NCBI GenBank assembly: GCA_965228625.1
Contig: OZ245829.1
Coordinates: forward strand, 1,116,001 to 1,180,000
Reading direction: 5' to 3'
Length of the DNA: 64,000 nucleotides
Source of the DNA: UBA2767 sp965228625
Lineage (GTDB): Bacteria; Pseudomonadota; Alphaproteobacteria; Rhizobiales; Methyloligellaceae
The position numbers and the translations under genes were made by a program. This document shows, piece by piece, positions 17,295 through 24,975 of the stretch (positions are counted from its first letter, which is position 1; each line of letters starts with the position of its first letter). The notes beneath the pieces were generated by a model. That model made no database searches and was not told the DNA's origin. It saw only the letters and a list, made by a program, of their open reading frames with translations.

Positions 17295-17704
17295 TGGGGG
17301 CCGGCATCGTCAGGGTTTCGGACGTGATGCAAACCTCGCTGCACATCGTCAACGGGCTGGCGAGCGTGCAGGACGCCATAGAGGAAATGAACCGGCACGG
17401 CGTCAGTTCTCTGGTGATCGAGCGCCGCGATGACGACGACGAGTACGGAGTCGTCACCGTGCGAGACATCGCGGCCAAGGTCATAGCAACAAATCAGTCG
17501 ACTGAGCGCACCAGCGTTTACGAGATCATGACCAAGCCGGCTCTGGTGATCAGCGCGAGTATGAACGTGAAATACGCGATCCGGCTGCTGGCCAGACTCG
17601 AGCTCGGCCGCGCCCTCGTGAACGACGGGAAAAAACTCGCCGGTCTCGTAACACTGCGCGACTTGGTTCTTACTCATGTCGAAATCGAGGACAGTGCAAG
17701 TTGA
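17294..17704 (+). CDS. CBS-domain pair protein
   Basis: A stand-alone Bateman module (136 aa): CBS 1 about residues 6-60 (VSDVMQTSLHIVNGLASVQD and GVVTVRDIAAKVIA) and CBS 2 about 68-125 (YEIMTKPALVISASMNVKYA and GLVTLRDLVLTHV). Such modules bind AMP, ATP or related nucleotides. AGGAGG is seven bases upstream of ATG 17294; a GTG at 17291 is the alternative. The ATG shares one base with the PII-like stop. Last gene of the four-gene coupled operon. No terminator is evident after it. Confidence 0.88.
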   Translation: MGAGIVRVSDVMQTSLHIVNGLASVQDAIEEMNRHGVSSLVIERRDDDDEYGVVTVRDIAAKVIATNQSTERTSVYEIMTKPALVISASMNVKYAIRLLARLELGRALVNDGKKLAGLVTLRDLVLTHVEIEDSAS

Positions 17705-17770
17705 GGCTGTCTGCCGAGGCGAAGAGCGCGTCCCCTTCGGGCCAGAAGTGGAAGTCAGTGTGTGCCGCCC

Positions 17771-17816
17771 GGAATGCCCCCTTCCCGCTCACAAGCAGAC
17801 CAGTTGAACGAACTGA
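17771..17816. repeat. Short dispersed motif left of dusA scar A
   Basis: The core CCTTCCCGCT...ACCAGTTG recurs, diverged, at 45171, 47821 and 62969. Three of the four copies sit 75-120 bases left of a dusA scar, so it may be part of the same island end. The rest of 17705-17890 holds no gene. Confidence 0.35.
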
Positions 17817-17889
17817 AACACCATCCCAAGCTCAACCGAAGCGACCTATTGGCCCCGAGTTCTTGAAACTGGCTCAGCGTAGAATCCTA

Positions 17890-18093
17890 TTGACCCCTGA
17901 GCGCACACATATTGCACACACGGCTCCGTAACCATCTGAAGTTTATATGATTTGCGTCCACTCGATCATGGGAGCAACGGAGAAACGCCGGTCTACCTGC
18001 GGATCTGTTGAGGAAGCCTGGTCCATAGGGCCAGTCCACACGCGTGCCGTTGTGGCCCCGTCAAACCTGTCCGGGTTCATGGTGCAAATGGAG
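17890..18093 (-). repeat. dusA-type dispersed repeat, copy A
   Basis: About 200 bases shared with copies C and D and in part with B, E and F. From left to right on the plus strand it has an island-end segment (TTGACCCCTGAGCGCACACA and on to GTAACC), then the reverse complement of the dusA start region, then the dusA leader and promoter with GTTTGAC as a possible -35 box. Copies A and C differ at scattered single bases, so they are not recent duplicates. Confidence 0.85.
17943..18026 (-). pseudogene. dusA: dusA 5' fragment, scar A
   Basis: Read on the minus strand from ATG 18026 the fragment encodes MDQASSTDPQ, then VDRRFSVAPMIEWTQII and a TAA stop after 27 codons. RRFSVAPMxEWT is the invariant N-terminus of tRNA-dihydrouridine synthase A; a real DusA would go on with D-R/A-HCR and another 300 residues. 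The body is absent, so this is the displaced start of dusA joined to foreign DNA. Its sibling fragments at 42760 and 47987 have the same length and the same terminal QIL-stop. Confidence 0.85.
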
Positions 18094-18181
18094 ACACAAA
18101 CGCGGTGACCGTCACAAAGCTGCCGTCCGGTGACCGGACGTCGGTCATTGCAGCCGGCTCATGGTGTGGCTGCTTCAGCAC

Positions 18182-18523
18182 TCAGCTTGGAGCGGGACAG
18201 AAAACGTCAATCGTTGCCGATTGTTTCTTCGTGATGCTCCAATTCGTGCACGTGCAACTCCAATAGGGGTGCTTCGACTTTATATAGGTCGCCTCCGTGC
18301 AAGTCATACCCTTCACGGGATGACACACCATGGACGAATTGCCCGAGTTCATGTCTGCCGCAGTACACCATCCTCGATTTTCCTCGGTCGCCGACTCTTT
18401 CAGCTCTACGTGAAAAACGCACTTCGCTTCCCCGCAGGGCATATCTTCGACCGCGGAAGCATCCACGCCTCCCGAAACGGACAAAGCGCTGACGAGTACG
18501 AGAGTTTTGACCAGACCTTTCAT
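18182..18523 (-). CDS. Secreted eight-cysteine protein, paralogue 1
   Basis: Unrecognised small exported protein (113 aa). It begins MKGLVKTLVLVSALSVSGG, a normal Sec signal peptide with likely cleavage around Ala-23. The mature part has eight Cys in the order C-x4-C, C, C, C, CxC, C: PCGEAKC, WC, VCHP, TCTE, YWSCTCTN, FCPAPS. The motifs SSMxCH, YWxCTCTN and CPAPS at the C-terminus are shared with the genes at 18592 and 22066. No Shine-Dalgarno of note. Eight Cys suggest four disulfides, hence a periplasmic or secreted role such as a toxin, inhibitor or adhesin; the function is unknown. Confidence 0.8.
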   Translation of the reverse strand: MKGLVKTLVLVSALSVSGGVDASAVEDMPCGEAKCVFHVELKESATEENRGWCTAADMNSGNSSMVCHPVKGMTCTEATYIKSKHPYWSCTCTNWSITKKQSATIDVFCPAPS

Positions 18524-18591
18524 AGTTTTCTGTCCGTATTCTCGCAAACAAGTGCAGATAACAAAAGCGGATGTTCCCGCCCTTTCTGCAC

Positions 18592-18942
18592 TCAGCTCGG
18601 GGCTGGACAGGTCACATCGATTGATGTGCTTTTTTTCTTCGTGTTCCAATTCGTGCAGGTGCAGCTCCAGTAAGGGATCTTCTGCTTTCCTATTTGTACC
18701 CACTCTGCTCCCGTGCATGTCATGCCCTTCTGCTTGTGACAAGTCATGCTTGAGTTGTCATCGGTGACCTTGGTGTTGCCCGTTCCATCGCAATATCCTG
18801 TAAACGTCTGGGAATGCGATCCCTTCAACGTCTCGGTGTACTGACACTTCGTTTGACTGCAGTGCAATTGAGCCGCAAGGGCTGCACCTGCAAATACGGA
18901 CAGGGCGCTGCCGAGTATGAGAGTTCTGATCAGATACTTCAA
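18592..18942 (-). CDS. Secreted eight-cysteine protein, paralogue 2
   Basis: Closest sibling of the preceding gene and upstream of it in the same direction, 68 bases apart. I place the start at TTG 18942 because AGGAG lies six bases before it and the protein then begins with a signal peptide, KYLIRTLILGSALSVFAG ending AALA; an upstream ATG at 19023 gives an implausible leader. The mature protein (about 93 aa) has eight Cys: CSQTKC, YC, TCHK, TCTG, YWSCTCTN, TCPAPS. DGTGNTKVTDxNSSM is shared almost exactly with the gene at 22066, which points to recent duplication or conversion. Function unknown. Confidence 0.8.
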   Translation of the reverse strand: MKYLIRTLILGSALSVFAGAALAAQLHCSQTKCQYTETLKGSHSQTFTGYCDGTGNTKVTDDNSSMTCHKQKGMTCTGAEWVQIGKQKIPYWSCTCTNWNTKKKSTSIDVTCPAPS

Positions 18943-19174
18943 AGCTTTCTCCTGTTTTCTATCGATGTTCTTGGCAACAACTGCCAGCCCCAAGCAGCGT
19001 ATCACGTCCTTCGGCCACCGCAATTCGTAACCTGGCTTGGCGGACGGACAAGCCGACGCCCGCTAAAACTCAGGACCTCGCCGATGGCGAAGAGGGTGTG
19101 ACGCGGATCGCAAAGGTTCTACGCGTTCGTAAGGGATGTCCGCGGCACAAACGAAAGATGCGCGCGGGTCGAAA

Positions 19175-20323
19175 TCATCGCGCCAGGCTCGACCCCGGGC
19201 CGAGAATGATCGCCGGGCTGGTGGGGAGCGCTTCCTGGCCCGTGTTGAGCGCCTGAAAGTCCTTGACTATGGTCAGGGCGCGATAGCTGAAATCATTCTC
19301 GTGGGCCCCCAGCTCCTGGCGGCGAATCCAGAATTTCTGACCATCCACCTTTGCGGAAACGGCGGCGCGCCTACCGCCCCGACCAGATTCAACCCTGAAT
19401 ATCGGAACGCTTCTGCCGGCTCGCGTGGTCAATGTGGGTGTCCATGCGTCGTCTCGCCTGAACTGGTCCCTGACGATCTCCCCGAGGTAGTGGACGATGC
19501 CATTCGGCGAGCGCAGAGTGATGCCGGTCCCTTCATCCTTAAAGAGACTGAGCGGTTCGGAACCGATCCGTTTGAACGTCACATCGAGCTTGCCGTCCTC
19601 GGTGATTTCTACCTTTCCACCGGTGAGCATTACGGCCTCGGAGAACATTCTGAATTGGGAAAAGGCACACCTGTTCGTCGGGAGATTCCTGAGCGTTACA
19701 ATTGCGCCTCCAAACTCCGACGGTTCTCGGGCGAAGTCGCATGTGACGTCCGAAAGCACAGCTTCGAAATTCCGGCAAATCCCCTGTTGAGCGCTGGAAA
19801 GCGTATCGAAGCGCCGCTTACACACATCGCGTGCTTTAAGAACAATGGCCTTATAGTCTTTGAGTTTCACGCGGTTCGTCTTGACGAGCATGGCCAATAC
19901 AAGATGGAGATGAGCTCCGTCGCGGCTCTCGACAAGAAACAACAGCAGTTTCGGCGTGACCGTAGTGTGCATTGCCTCCGTAAACTTCTTCGTCTCCAGC
20001 GAGGAGACGTTGGCGTTTCGGTCGCGACTTTTGCTTCCTGACACGTTGACATCGAGGTTTGCCGACTGCCCCAGCCTCGGTATCGGAATCATGGCGTCAA
20101 AACTGGGCGAAACATCGGAAGACGTTGATCCCGAGTAGTCGCCAATGAGCGAATAATAATTGGGATATCCCTTGGCGGAACGGATGACATTGGCGAGCAG
20201 TAGATTGTTCGACGCTTCGGCGAGGCCGACATTGTAATAGACGCCACTGCTGGCGACCATGTTCTGGCATCCGGCCAACATCAGTGATGCGAGCGCAACG
20301 CCAATCGCCTTAGCTATGGCCAT
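19175..20323 (-). CDS. Predicted lipoprotein, unknown family
   Basis: 382 aa. The N-terminus MAIAKAIGVALASLMLAGCQ carries a lipobox LAGC with Cys-19, so it is lipid-anchored; the residue after Cys is Gln, so transport to the outer membrane is not excluded. No domain recognised. There are early Tyr-rich stretches (GVYYNVG, PNYYSLIGDYSG), four further Cys in the middle region (DVCKRR, QGICRN, VTCDF, NRCAF), and a basic C-terminal third. It lies inside the cluster of secreted Cys-rich proteins and may work with them. The long plus-strand ORF over the same bases is a shadow; the signal peptide decides the strand. Confidence 0.75.
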   Translation of the reverse strand: MAIAKAIGVALASLMLAGCQNMVASSGVYYNVGLAEASNNLLLANVIRSAKGYPNYYSLIGDYSGSTSSDVSPSFDAMIPIPRLGQSANLDVNVSGSKSRDRNANVSSLETKKFTEAMHTTVTPKLLLFLVESRDGAHLHLVLAMLVKTNRVKLKDYKAIVLKARDVCKRRFDTLSSAQQGICRNFEAVLSDVTCDFAREPSEFGGAIVTLRNLPTNRCAFSQFRMFSEAVMLTGGKVEITEDGKLDVTFKRIGSEPLSLFKDEGTGITLRSPNGIVHYLGEIVRDQFRRDDAWTPTLTTRAGRSVPIFRVESGRGGRRAAVSAKVDGQKFWIRRQELGAHENDFSYRALTIVKDFQALNTGQEALPTSPAIILGPGSSLAR

Positions 20324-20678
20324 GCGTAAACCCTCATGTCTTTGGGGCCCATTCAGTCGACATGCGGTCTGCGGGGGGGCGTCTTTATTGCCCGAATCCT
20401 TGCCTGAGCCAGAGAATCCTTAGCGTTGTTTCTATGTCGATTCGGTTCGTGCTGAAAGCTCCTGCGAAGCAGGAAAGGCGGTCTAATCCGTTACTGCCAG
20501 CCCGTCGCTCAAATATTGCCAAATGCTTCAAATGCGCGCACTGTTACGTCAACGAGGCCGTCCATCGGGTGGATGTCGGTTGAACATTGGCCGATCCCGG
20601 AACACGATGGCGGTTCAGTACGCGCAACTGTGGATGAGCTAACAACGACGAAACTTCATTTGTTCAGGGAGATCTGCT
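20324..20678. other. Intergenic gap between lipoprotein and Cys-rich gene 4
   Basis: 355 bases between divergent starts. I see no ORF with a ribosome site, no strong hairpin and no repeat shared with the rest of the window. It must contain both promoters. Confidence 0.5.
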
Positions 20679-21062
20679 GTGAAATCTCACTTTTTGATGG
20701 CCGCGTTGATAGCCGTGGCTGCGGGTTGCGCCATGGTATGGGCGACTCCGTATGCGGCGAGCCAAGTTGGAAAAAAGCATAATCCGGACCAGCACTTCGA
20801 CTTTAAGTGCCAGGACTGCAAGCAAACGACGACCGTAGACAAGGGTGAAACCAATATCTACATCACCTGTTATGGTAAAAAACCCGGAGGACCCCAAATG
20901 GGCGGCTATTGGGCGGGGAATTGCAGCTCGCCGCAGACGAACGTCACATGCGACTGGGCACAAGGCAACGGTAATTGCACCTGCCATAGCGGTGCAAAGG
21001 ATGCCCACACGGTTTACGTGCACATGGGCAACCCCTGTCCGCCTACTAAGGCCGGCAACTGA
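20679..21062 (+). CDS. Secreted eight-cysteine protein, divergent member
   Basis: 127 aa, GTG start with GGGAG seven bases upstream. Signal peptide MKSHFLMAALIAVAAGCAM, ending near WATPYA. The mature part again has eight Cys in the order C-C, C, C, C, CxC, C (KCQDCK, ITCYG, GNCSS, VTCDW, NCTCHS, NPCPP), the same framework as the three paralogues, although the first pair is CxxC and the sequence between cysteines is different and Gly/Asn-rich. So it is either a remote homologue or convergent. Function unknown. Confidence 0.75.
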   Translation: MKSHFLMAALIAVAAGCAMVWATPYAASQVGKKHNPDQHFDFKCQDCKQTTTVDKGETNIYITCYGKKPGGPQMGGYWAGNCSSPQTNVTCDWAQGNGNCTCHSGAKDAHTVYVHMGNPCPPTKAGN

Positions 21063-21295
21063 GAGTATCGGCACAACGACGCACCGGCCCTCCTCCGCCG
21101 CATGCGACCAGGGCATGCACACATTGGACTGCCCCGGTTTTTCCGGATGAATCTCAAACGAAAACGTTCGGGGATCCCTTTAATGGGTCCGGACCCTGGG
21201 GATCGTCCGGTATGGCTTTCCCTTGTCTGGTGTGTTTTTGCGGGTCGGCGAGGGCTGCGCGCGTGATCCGCCTCTCGGCGCGTCGTCGAGCAAGA

Positions 21296-21637
21296 TCAAT
21301 GGCAATTTATCGATACATTCACCTTGTACGTATACTTCTGCTTGTCTGAATTGCAATGGCACTGCATTTCCGAGTCGTTCGGTTCTGAATGTTCGCAGGT
21401 GATCCAGGCATTTGGTGTCTCGCACGAAAAGCCATAAACGGATCCTGTTTTACAGAAATAATTGGCCGACCACTCGGTGTTTGGTGTGTCTACGGAGTAA
21501 TGATCGGTACATTCCTTTGCACTGCAGGTCCTGTTTAACGGGTAGTTGTCGGCACGAGTACAAACGGAGCCCGCCGTCAAAACAAAAAAAGACACACCGA
21601 TGAAAAGGGCCGCCTGGATCGACTTTACGTTGGTCAC
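21296..21637 (-). CDS. Secreted eight-cysteine protein, second divergent member
   Basis: I start it at GTG 21637 (113 aa) because GGAAGAGG lies six bases before it; an ATG nine codons earlier has no ribosome site. The signal peptide is TNVKSIQAALFIGVSFFVLT with cleavage near Ala-29. The mature part contains eight Cys: TCSAKECT (C-x4-C), FCKTG, SCETP, TCEHS, QCHCNS (CxC), INCH at the end, matching the framework of its neighbours. It is acidic to neutral, with many Asn, Thr and Tyr. It converges with the gene at 20679. Function unknown. Confidence 0.72.
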   Translation of the reverse strand: MTNVKSIQAALFIGVSFFVLTAGSVCTRADNYPLNRTCSAKECTDHYSVDTPNTEWSANYFCKTGSVYGFSCETPNAWITCEHSEPNDSEMQCHCNSDKQKYTYKVNVSINCH

Positions 21638-21790
21638 AAAAAACCTCTTCCGCTGGAATTGCATTTATCGGGATGCCATTTAGGCGCGCATTGTCGCACA
21701 CTGTCGAGGCCAGTTGACCAAGTATAGCTTAAGGCCTCCCATCCGCCAGCTTCAGAACAAGCCGTACCTCAGCCAGGCTTAAGGGCAGCG

Positions 21791-22075
21791 CCCCTATAGA
21801 TGCCGACTTGGCAAACTAGATCCTTCTTATTGCCGAAGGATAACGATGAAAACCTCGACTTATATTGTGCGCTGTTGTTGTCGCTTAGGAGCGATGTGCT
21901 CGCCTATGGATACCGATTTAGTAAACAAGATACTGCTTATTGTCAGAGGATGATGATGAAAATCTCGACTTGTATTGCGTGCTGATGTTACCGTTTAGGA
22001 GCGAAGTGATCCCCTATAGATACCGAAGTGGGAAAATAGATTCTGTTTATTGTCGGAGGATAACGATGAAAGGTC
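21791..22075 (+). repeat. 110-bp tandem leader repeat in front of Cys-rich gene
   Basis: Two full diverged units (21791-21900, 21901-22010) and the start of a third (22011 on). Each carries CCTAT-GGATACC at the left, then TTATTG-N-AGGA as ribosome site, and an ATG-AAA start at 21846, 21956 and 22066, exactly 110 bases apart. In units 1 and 2 the frame soon closes (35 and 9 codons); only the third leads into a real gene. This looks like a stack of leader regions left after tandem duplication and loss of genes. Confidence 0.8.
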
Positions 22076-22422
22076 TTGTCGCGAGTTTGATAATGGTCGG
22101 CGCCCTGTCGTTTTGGGGTGGCACGGAGGTTGCCAAGGCATCGACGTCATTGAGCTGCAATACAACGAGTTGCTCATTCAATGAAGAGGTCGGACCGGCT
22201 GGGACCAAGACGTATCACGGACATTGTGACGGGACAGGCAACACCAAGGTCACAGACCAAAACTCAAGTATGAAATGTCATCCCGGGGATCACGAGACCT
22301 GCACGAATTCATTCTGGGAAAAAGATAAGAACGACTTTTATTGGACCTGCACCTGCACCAATGACAGCATCACGAAGCGGGCACACCCGACCATCGATAT
22401 AGGCTGTCCCGCGCCGAGTTGA
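22066..22422 (+). CDS. Secreted eight-cysteine protein, paralogue 3
   Basis: 118 aa with a strong CGGAGGA ribosome site. Signal peptide MKGLVASLIMVGALSFWGG, ending near VAKAS; its first codons match paralogue 1 at DNA level. The mature protein has eight Cys: SCNTTSC, HCDG, KCHPG, TCTN, YWTCTCTN, GCPAPS. HCDGTGNTKVTDxNSSMKCH links it to paralogue 2. It sits at the end of the tandem leader repeat and 60 bases before dusA scar B. On the opposite strand to paralogues 1 and 2, so the cluster has been inverted or transposed. Function unknown. Confidence 0.8.
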   Translation: MKGLVASLIMVGALSFWGGTEVAKASTSLSCNTTSCSFNEEVGPAGTKTYHGHCDGTGNTKVTDQNSSMKCHPGDHETCTNSFWEKDKNDFYWTCTCTNDSITKRAHPTIDIGCPAPS

Positions 22423-22480
22423 GTTCAAGGCAAAGGGCTTGGTTGTCGTCTGGCCACACGGGAGAGGCGCGTTGATCGGT

Positions 22481-22635
22481 CGCGACCTCATAACTATCTG
22501 AAATATATGTGATTTGCGCCCACTCCGTCATGGACGCAACGGAGAGACGCCTATCCACCCGCGGATATGTTGATGAAGTCTCGTCCATGACCGCAGTCCA
22601 TAGGCGTGCCGTTGTGGCCCGTGTCAAACATGTGC
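22481..22635 (-). repeat. dusA-type dispersed repeat, copy B
   Basis: Diverged copy of the repeat: the segment from TAACtaTCTGAAaTATAT through the dusA start region to GGCCCGTGTCAAACATG aligns with copies A, C and D, but the TTGCACAC part of the island end is missing. The remainder of 22423-22795 holds no gene. Confidence 0.75.
22505..22588 (-). pseudogene. dusA: dusA 5' fragment, scar B
   Basis: From ATG 22588 on the minus strand: MDETSSTYPRVDRRLSVASM, then TEWAQITY. Five or more substitutions in the invariant RRFSVAPMMEWT region show that the piece is under no selection and is the oldest or least constrained of the full-length scars. Unlike A, C and D it has no stop at codon 28 and drifts on open to 22370. 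Confidence 0.7.
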
Positions 22636-22741
22636 GGAGGTTCGTTACACACGGAGCGGGCGCGGAACTGGCGGGTGGACGCGCCAATTCAGGTGGCCGG
22701 TCCCCTCCACTTCGGACATTTGTGACGATCGTTAAAAGCGC

Positions 22742-22765
22742 ACTTGGCTGAAAGGTCAGCCAAGT
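22742..22765 (-). terminator. Hairpin downstream of LysR gene
   Basis: A perfect ten-base inverted repeat, ACTTGGCTGA and TCAGCCAAGT, with loop AAGG, lies 31 bases past the LysR stop. On the minus strand it is followed by GCGCTTTT, so it can act as an intrinsic terminator for that gene. Confidence 0.6.
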
Positions 22766-22795
22766 ACCAACAGCAGACATTCCAAGCTGGCGCGC

Positions 22796-23692
22796 TCAGA
22801 CTCTTTGCTTCCGGAAAGCAGCGAATTCCGAAATAACGTCTTCCCTCAGGCTCTGCGCCGCCGGAGACAATGAAGCTCCTCGACGCCGAATAATGCCAAT
22901 GCGCCTCGTCACCTCGGGATCCTTCAGCGGCCTGTAAACGAGATTGGCCCGATTGACTGATGTAAGCGCCAGAGCGGGTATCGCTGCGACTCCGATCCCG
23001 GCATTGAGGAACCCCAGCACGGTGCTCAAATGTTGCATTTCGAATTGCCAATCGAGTGTGGGAACGCTGGCACGCAGCTGGCGACCAATACCGCTCTTCG
23101 CTCCAAGGACAAGACAGGCATGTCCCCTGATCGCGGACCACCGCACTGGCGTGTCACCGGCGAGCGCGTGGTCCGGTCGGCACGCCAGGACGTAACGTTC
23201 GGCGGTGAGCGGTTCGAAGGCAATCTCGGCGTCAGGTTCGCCTTCCATGTCTATACCGAACTCGGCTTCACCCGACCGGACGTGATTCCCAATCTCTGAT
23301 CCGGTGGCATCGAGAACACGCATGCGGATGTTCGGATATGCGGCGTTGAAACGCGCAGCCACGCGCGGAAGCATACCGAAAGCTACCGTCATCAAACTGG
23401 CGATCGTGACAATGCCGCTTTTCTTCTGAATGACATCGTTGATCCGGGCAAGGGAACGTTCAAACTCTCCGACCATGCGCCGTGCGAGCGGTTCGAAGTC
23501 TCTCCCGACCGTTGTCAATTCCACATGCCTTGTTGACCGGTTGAATAACCGGGCGCCCAGATGATCTTCGATCTTCTGGATCCGCCTCGTGAGCGCGGAT
23601 TGGGAGACTGCCAAGCGGTCTGCCGCGCGGCTGAAGCTTTCCAACTCGGCGACAACCAGAAAGGCGCGCACATCTTCTAGTGTGACATTCAT
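22796..23692 (-). CDS. LysR-family transcriptional regulator
   Basis: 298 aa with the N-terminal winged HTH (VTLEDVRAFLVVAELESFSR, then ADRLAVSQSALTRRIQKIED) and a C-terminal periplasmic-binding-like effector domain of normal length. It is divergent from the PrpF-like gene with an 88-base gap that contains a 17-base inverted repeat, the usual LysR layout, so it probably regulates that gene in response to a tricarboxylate-like ligand. The ligand is inference. A hairpin follows the stop. Confidence 0.92.
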   Translation of the reverse strand: MNVTLEDVRAFLVVAELESFSRAADRLAVSQSALTRRIQKIEDHLGARLFNRSTRHVELTTVGRDFEPLARRMVGEFERSLARINDVIQKKSGIVTIASLMTVAFGMLPRVAARFNAAYPNIRMRVLDATGSEIGNHVRSGEAEFGIDMEGEPDAEIAFEPLTAERYVLACRPDHALAGDTPVRWSAIRGHACLVLGAKSGIGRQLRASVPTLDWQFEMQHLSTVLGFLNAGIGVAAIPALALTSVNRANLVYRPLKDPEVTRRIGIIRRRGASLSPAAQSLREDVISEFAAFRKQRV

Positions 23693-23699
23693 GATTCAT

Positions 23700-23716
23700 A
23701 TGCATCAATATTGCAT
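23700..23716. promoter_or_regulatory. Candidate LysR operator
   Basis: ATGCA-TCAATAT-TGCAT, a perfect five-base inverted repeat, eight bases upstream of the LysR ATG and 65 bases before the PrpF-like gene, inside an AT-rich divergent promoter region. Confidence 0.45.
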
Positions 23717-23780
23717 TTAATTGAATTTCTCATATCAATCGTTCGCTGGCAAGCTGTCCTCGGATAAAGGAGGAGAGGCC

Positions 23781-24884
23781 ATGCAACGTTCCATTCCCTG
23801 CGTCATGATGCGAGGCGGCACCTCACGGGGTCTCTATTTTCGCAGCTCCGACCTGCCGCAAGACGCCGCAACGCGCGACGCTGTATTGCTCGCCGCTATG
23901 GGCTCGGCCGATCCGACCCAGATCGATGGCGCCGGCGGCGCCAGCAGCGTCACCAGCAAGGTGGCGATCGTTTCGCCGACATCGCATCCGTGGGCGGATG
24001 TGGATTACACTTTTGCGCAGGTCGGAATTGGAAGTCCGATCGTCGATACGGACCCTTCTTGCGGGAACATATTGGCTGGCGTCGGACCGTTTGCCATAGA
24101 GTCCGGATTTGTGGAGGCCCAGGAGGGTGAAACGACGGTTCGGGTTCACAGTGTCAATACTGGCGCCGTGGTCGATTGCATCGTTCAGACGCCAGGCCGC
24201 AAGGTTAGCTACGACGGGCAGACTTCGATTGACGGGGTGCCCGGAACTGCCGCGCCGATACAGCTCAGATTCCGCGGTATCACAGGAAACAAGACCGGCC
24301 GTCTCCTGCCGACCGGCCGTGTTTGCGACAGGGTTTGCGGCATACCTGTCACCTGCATAGACGTCGCAATTCCTATGGTGCTTGTCGCTGCGGAAAGTCT
24401 GGGAAAGAGCGGCTATGAATCGAAGGACGAACTCGATGCCGACAGCACATTCCTCGGTCGGCTGGAAAGTGTCCGCCGGGAGGCAGCAGAGTTGATGGGC
24501 CTTGGCGACGCCAGGGACAAAGTCCTGCCCAAGATCGCGATACTGGCCAGTGCGGGCGGGGCAAGAGGGATTTCGTCCCGCTACTTCGTTCCGGACCGCT
24601 GTCATGCCTCGCACGCGGCGACCGGGGCAATCTGCATTGCCGGTGCGGCGCAGATCTCGGGCACGATCGCACACCGGTTGCACGCCGGTGCAGAGCGTTC
24701 GACCGTCCGTGTCGAACATCCAAAAGGCGCAATCGAGATCGGCATCGACGCGGATCCGGCCGGGGCGTCGACGATCGTGAATTCAGCCTCCGTCGTTCGC
24801 ACCGCCCGGCCGATTTTCAGCGGACAGATCTTCGTGCCCTCGACCGTCTGGCCGATGGAAGAGGGTGAACAGGAGGCCGCCTGA
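23781..24884 (+). CDS. PrpF-like isomerase (aconitate/oxalomesaconate type)
   Basis: 367 aa, cytosolic, of the PrpF superfamily (diaminopimelate-epimerase fold), whose members shift double bonds in 2-methylaconitate, 4-oxalomesaconate or related acids. The N-terminus QRSIPCVMMRGGTSRGLYFR is the family signature, and DPSCGNILAGVGPFAIESG near residue 94 holds the Cys of the first active-site half. AGGAGAGG lies just before ATG 23781. Alone next to a LysR and close to a tricarboxylate transporter and citrate-lyase genes, it fits isomerisation of an unsaturated tricarboxylate such as aconitate. Which substrate cannot be told. Confidence 0.85.
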   Translation: MQRSIPCVMMRGGTSRGLYFRSSDLPQDAATRDAVLLAAMGSADPTQIDGAGGASSVTSKVAIVSPTSHPWADVDYTFAQVGIGSPIVDTDPSCGNILAGVGPFAIESGFVEAQEGETTVRVHSVNTGAVVDCIVQTPGRKVSYDGQTSIDGVPGTAAPIQLRFRGITGNKTGRLLPTGRVCDRVCGIPVTCIDVAIPMVLVAAESLGKSGYESKDELDADSTFLGRLESVRREAAELMGLGDARDKVLPKIAILASAGGARGISSRYFVPDRCHASHAATGAICIAGAAQISGTIAHRLHAGAERSTVRVEHPKGAIEIGIDADPAGASTIVNSASVVRTARPIFSGQIFVPSTVWPMEEGEQEAA

Positions 24885-24975
24885 TCTCCCGGCCTCAGCG
24901 CCGATCGAATGTCAGATGCTGTCGAACCCAAGCACGGACAAGTCTGTGGACCCGCCTGCGGAAGGCGTCGTCATT

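Noticed and set aside
19136..20041. 301-aa plus-strand ORF
   Set aside because: Shadow of the lipoprotein, which has a lipobox and signal peptide on the other strand.
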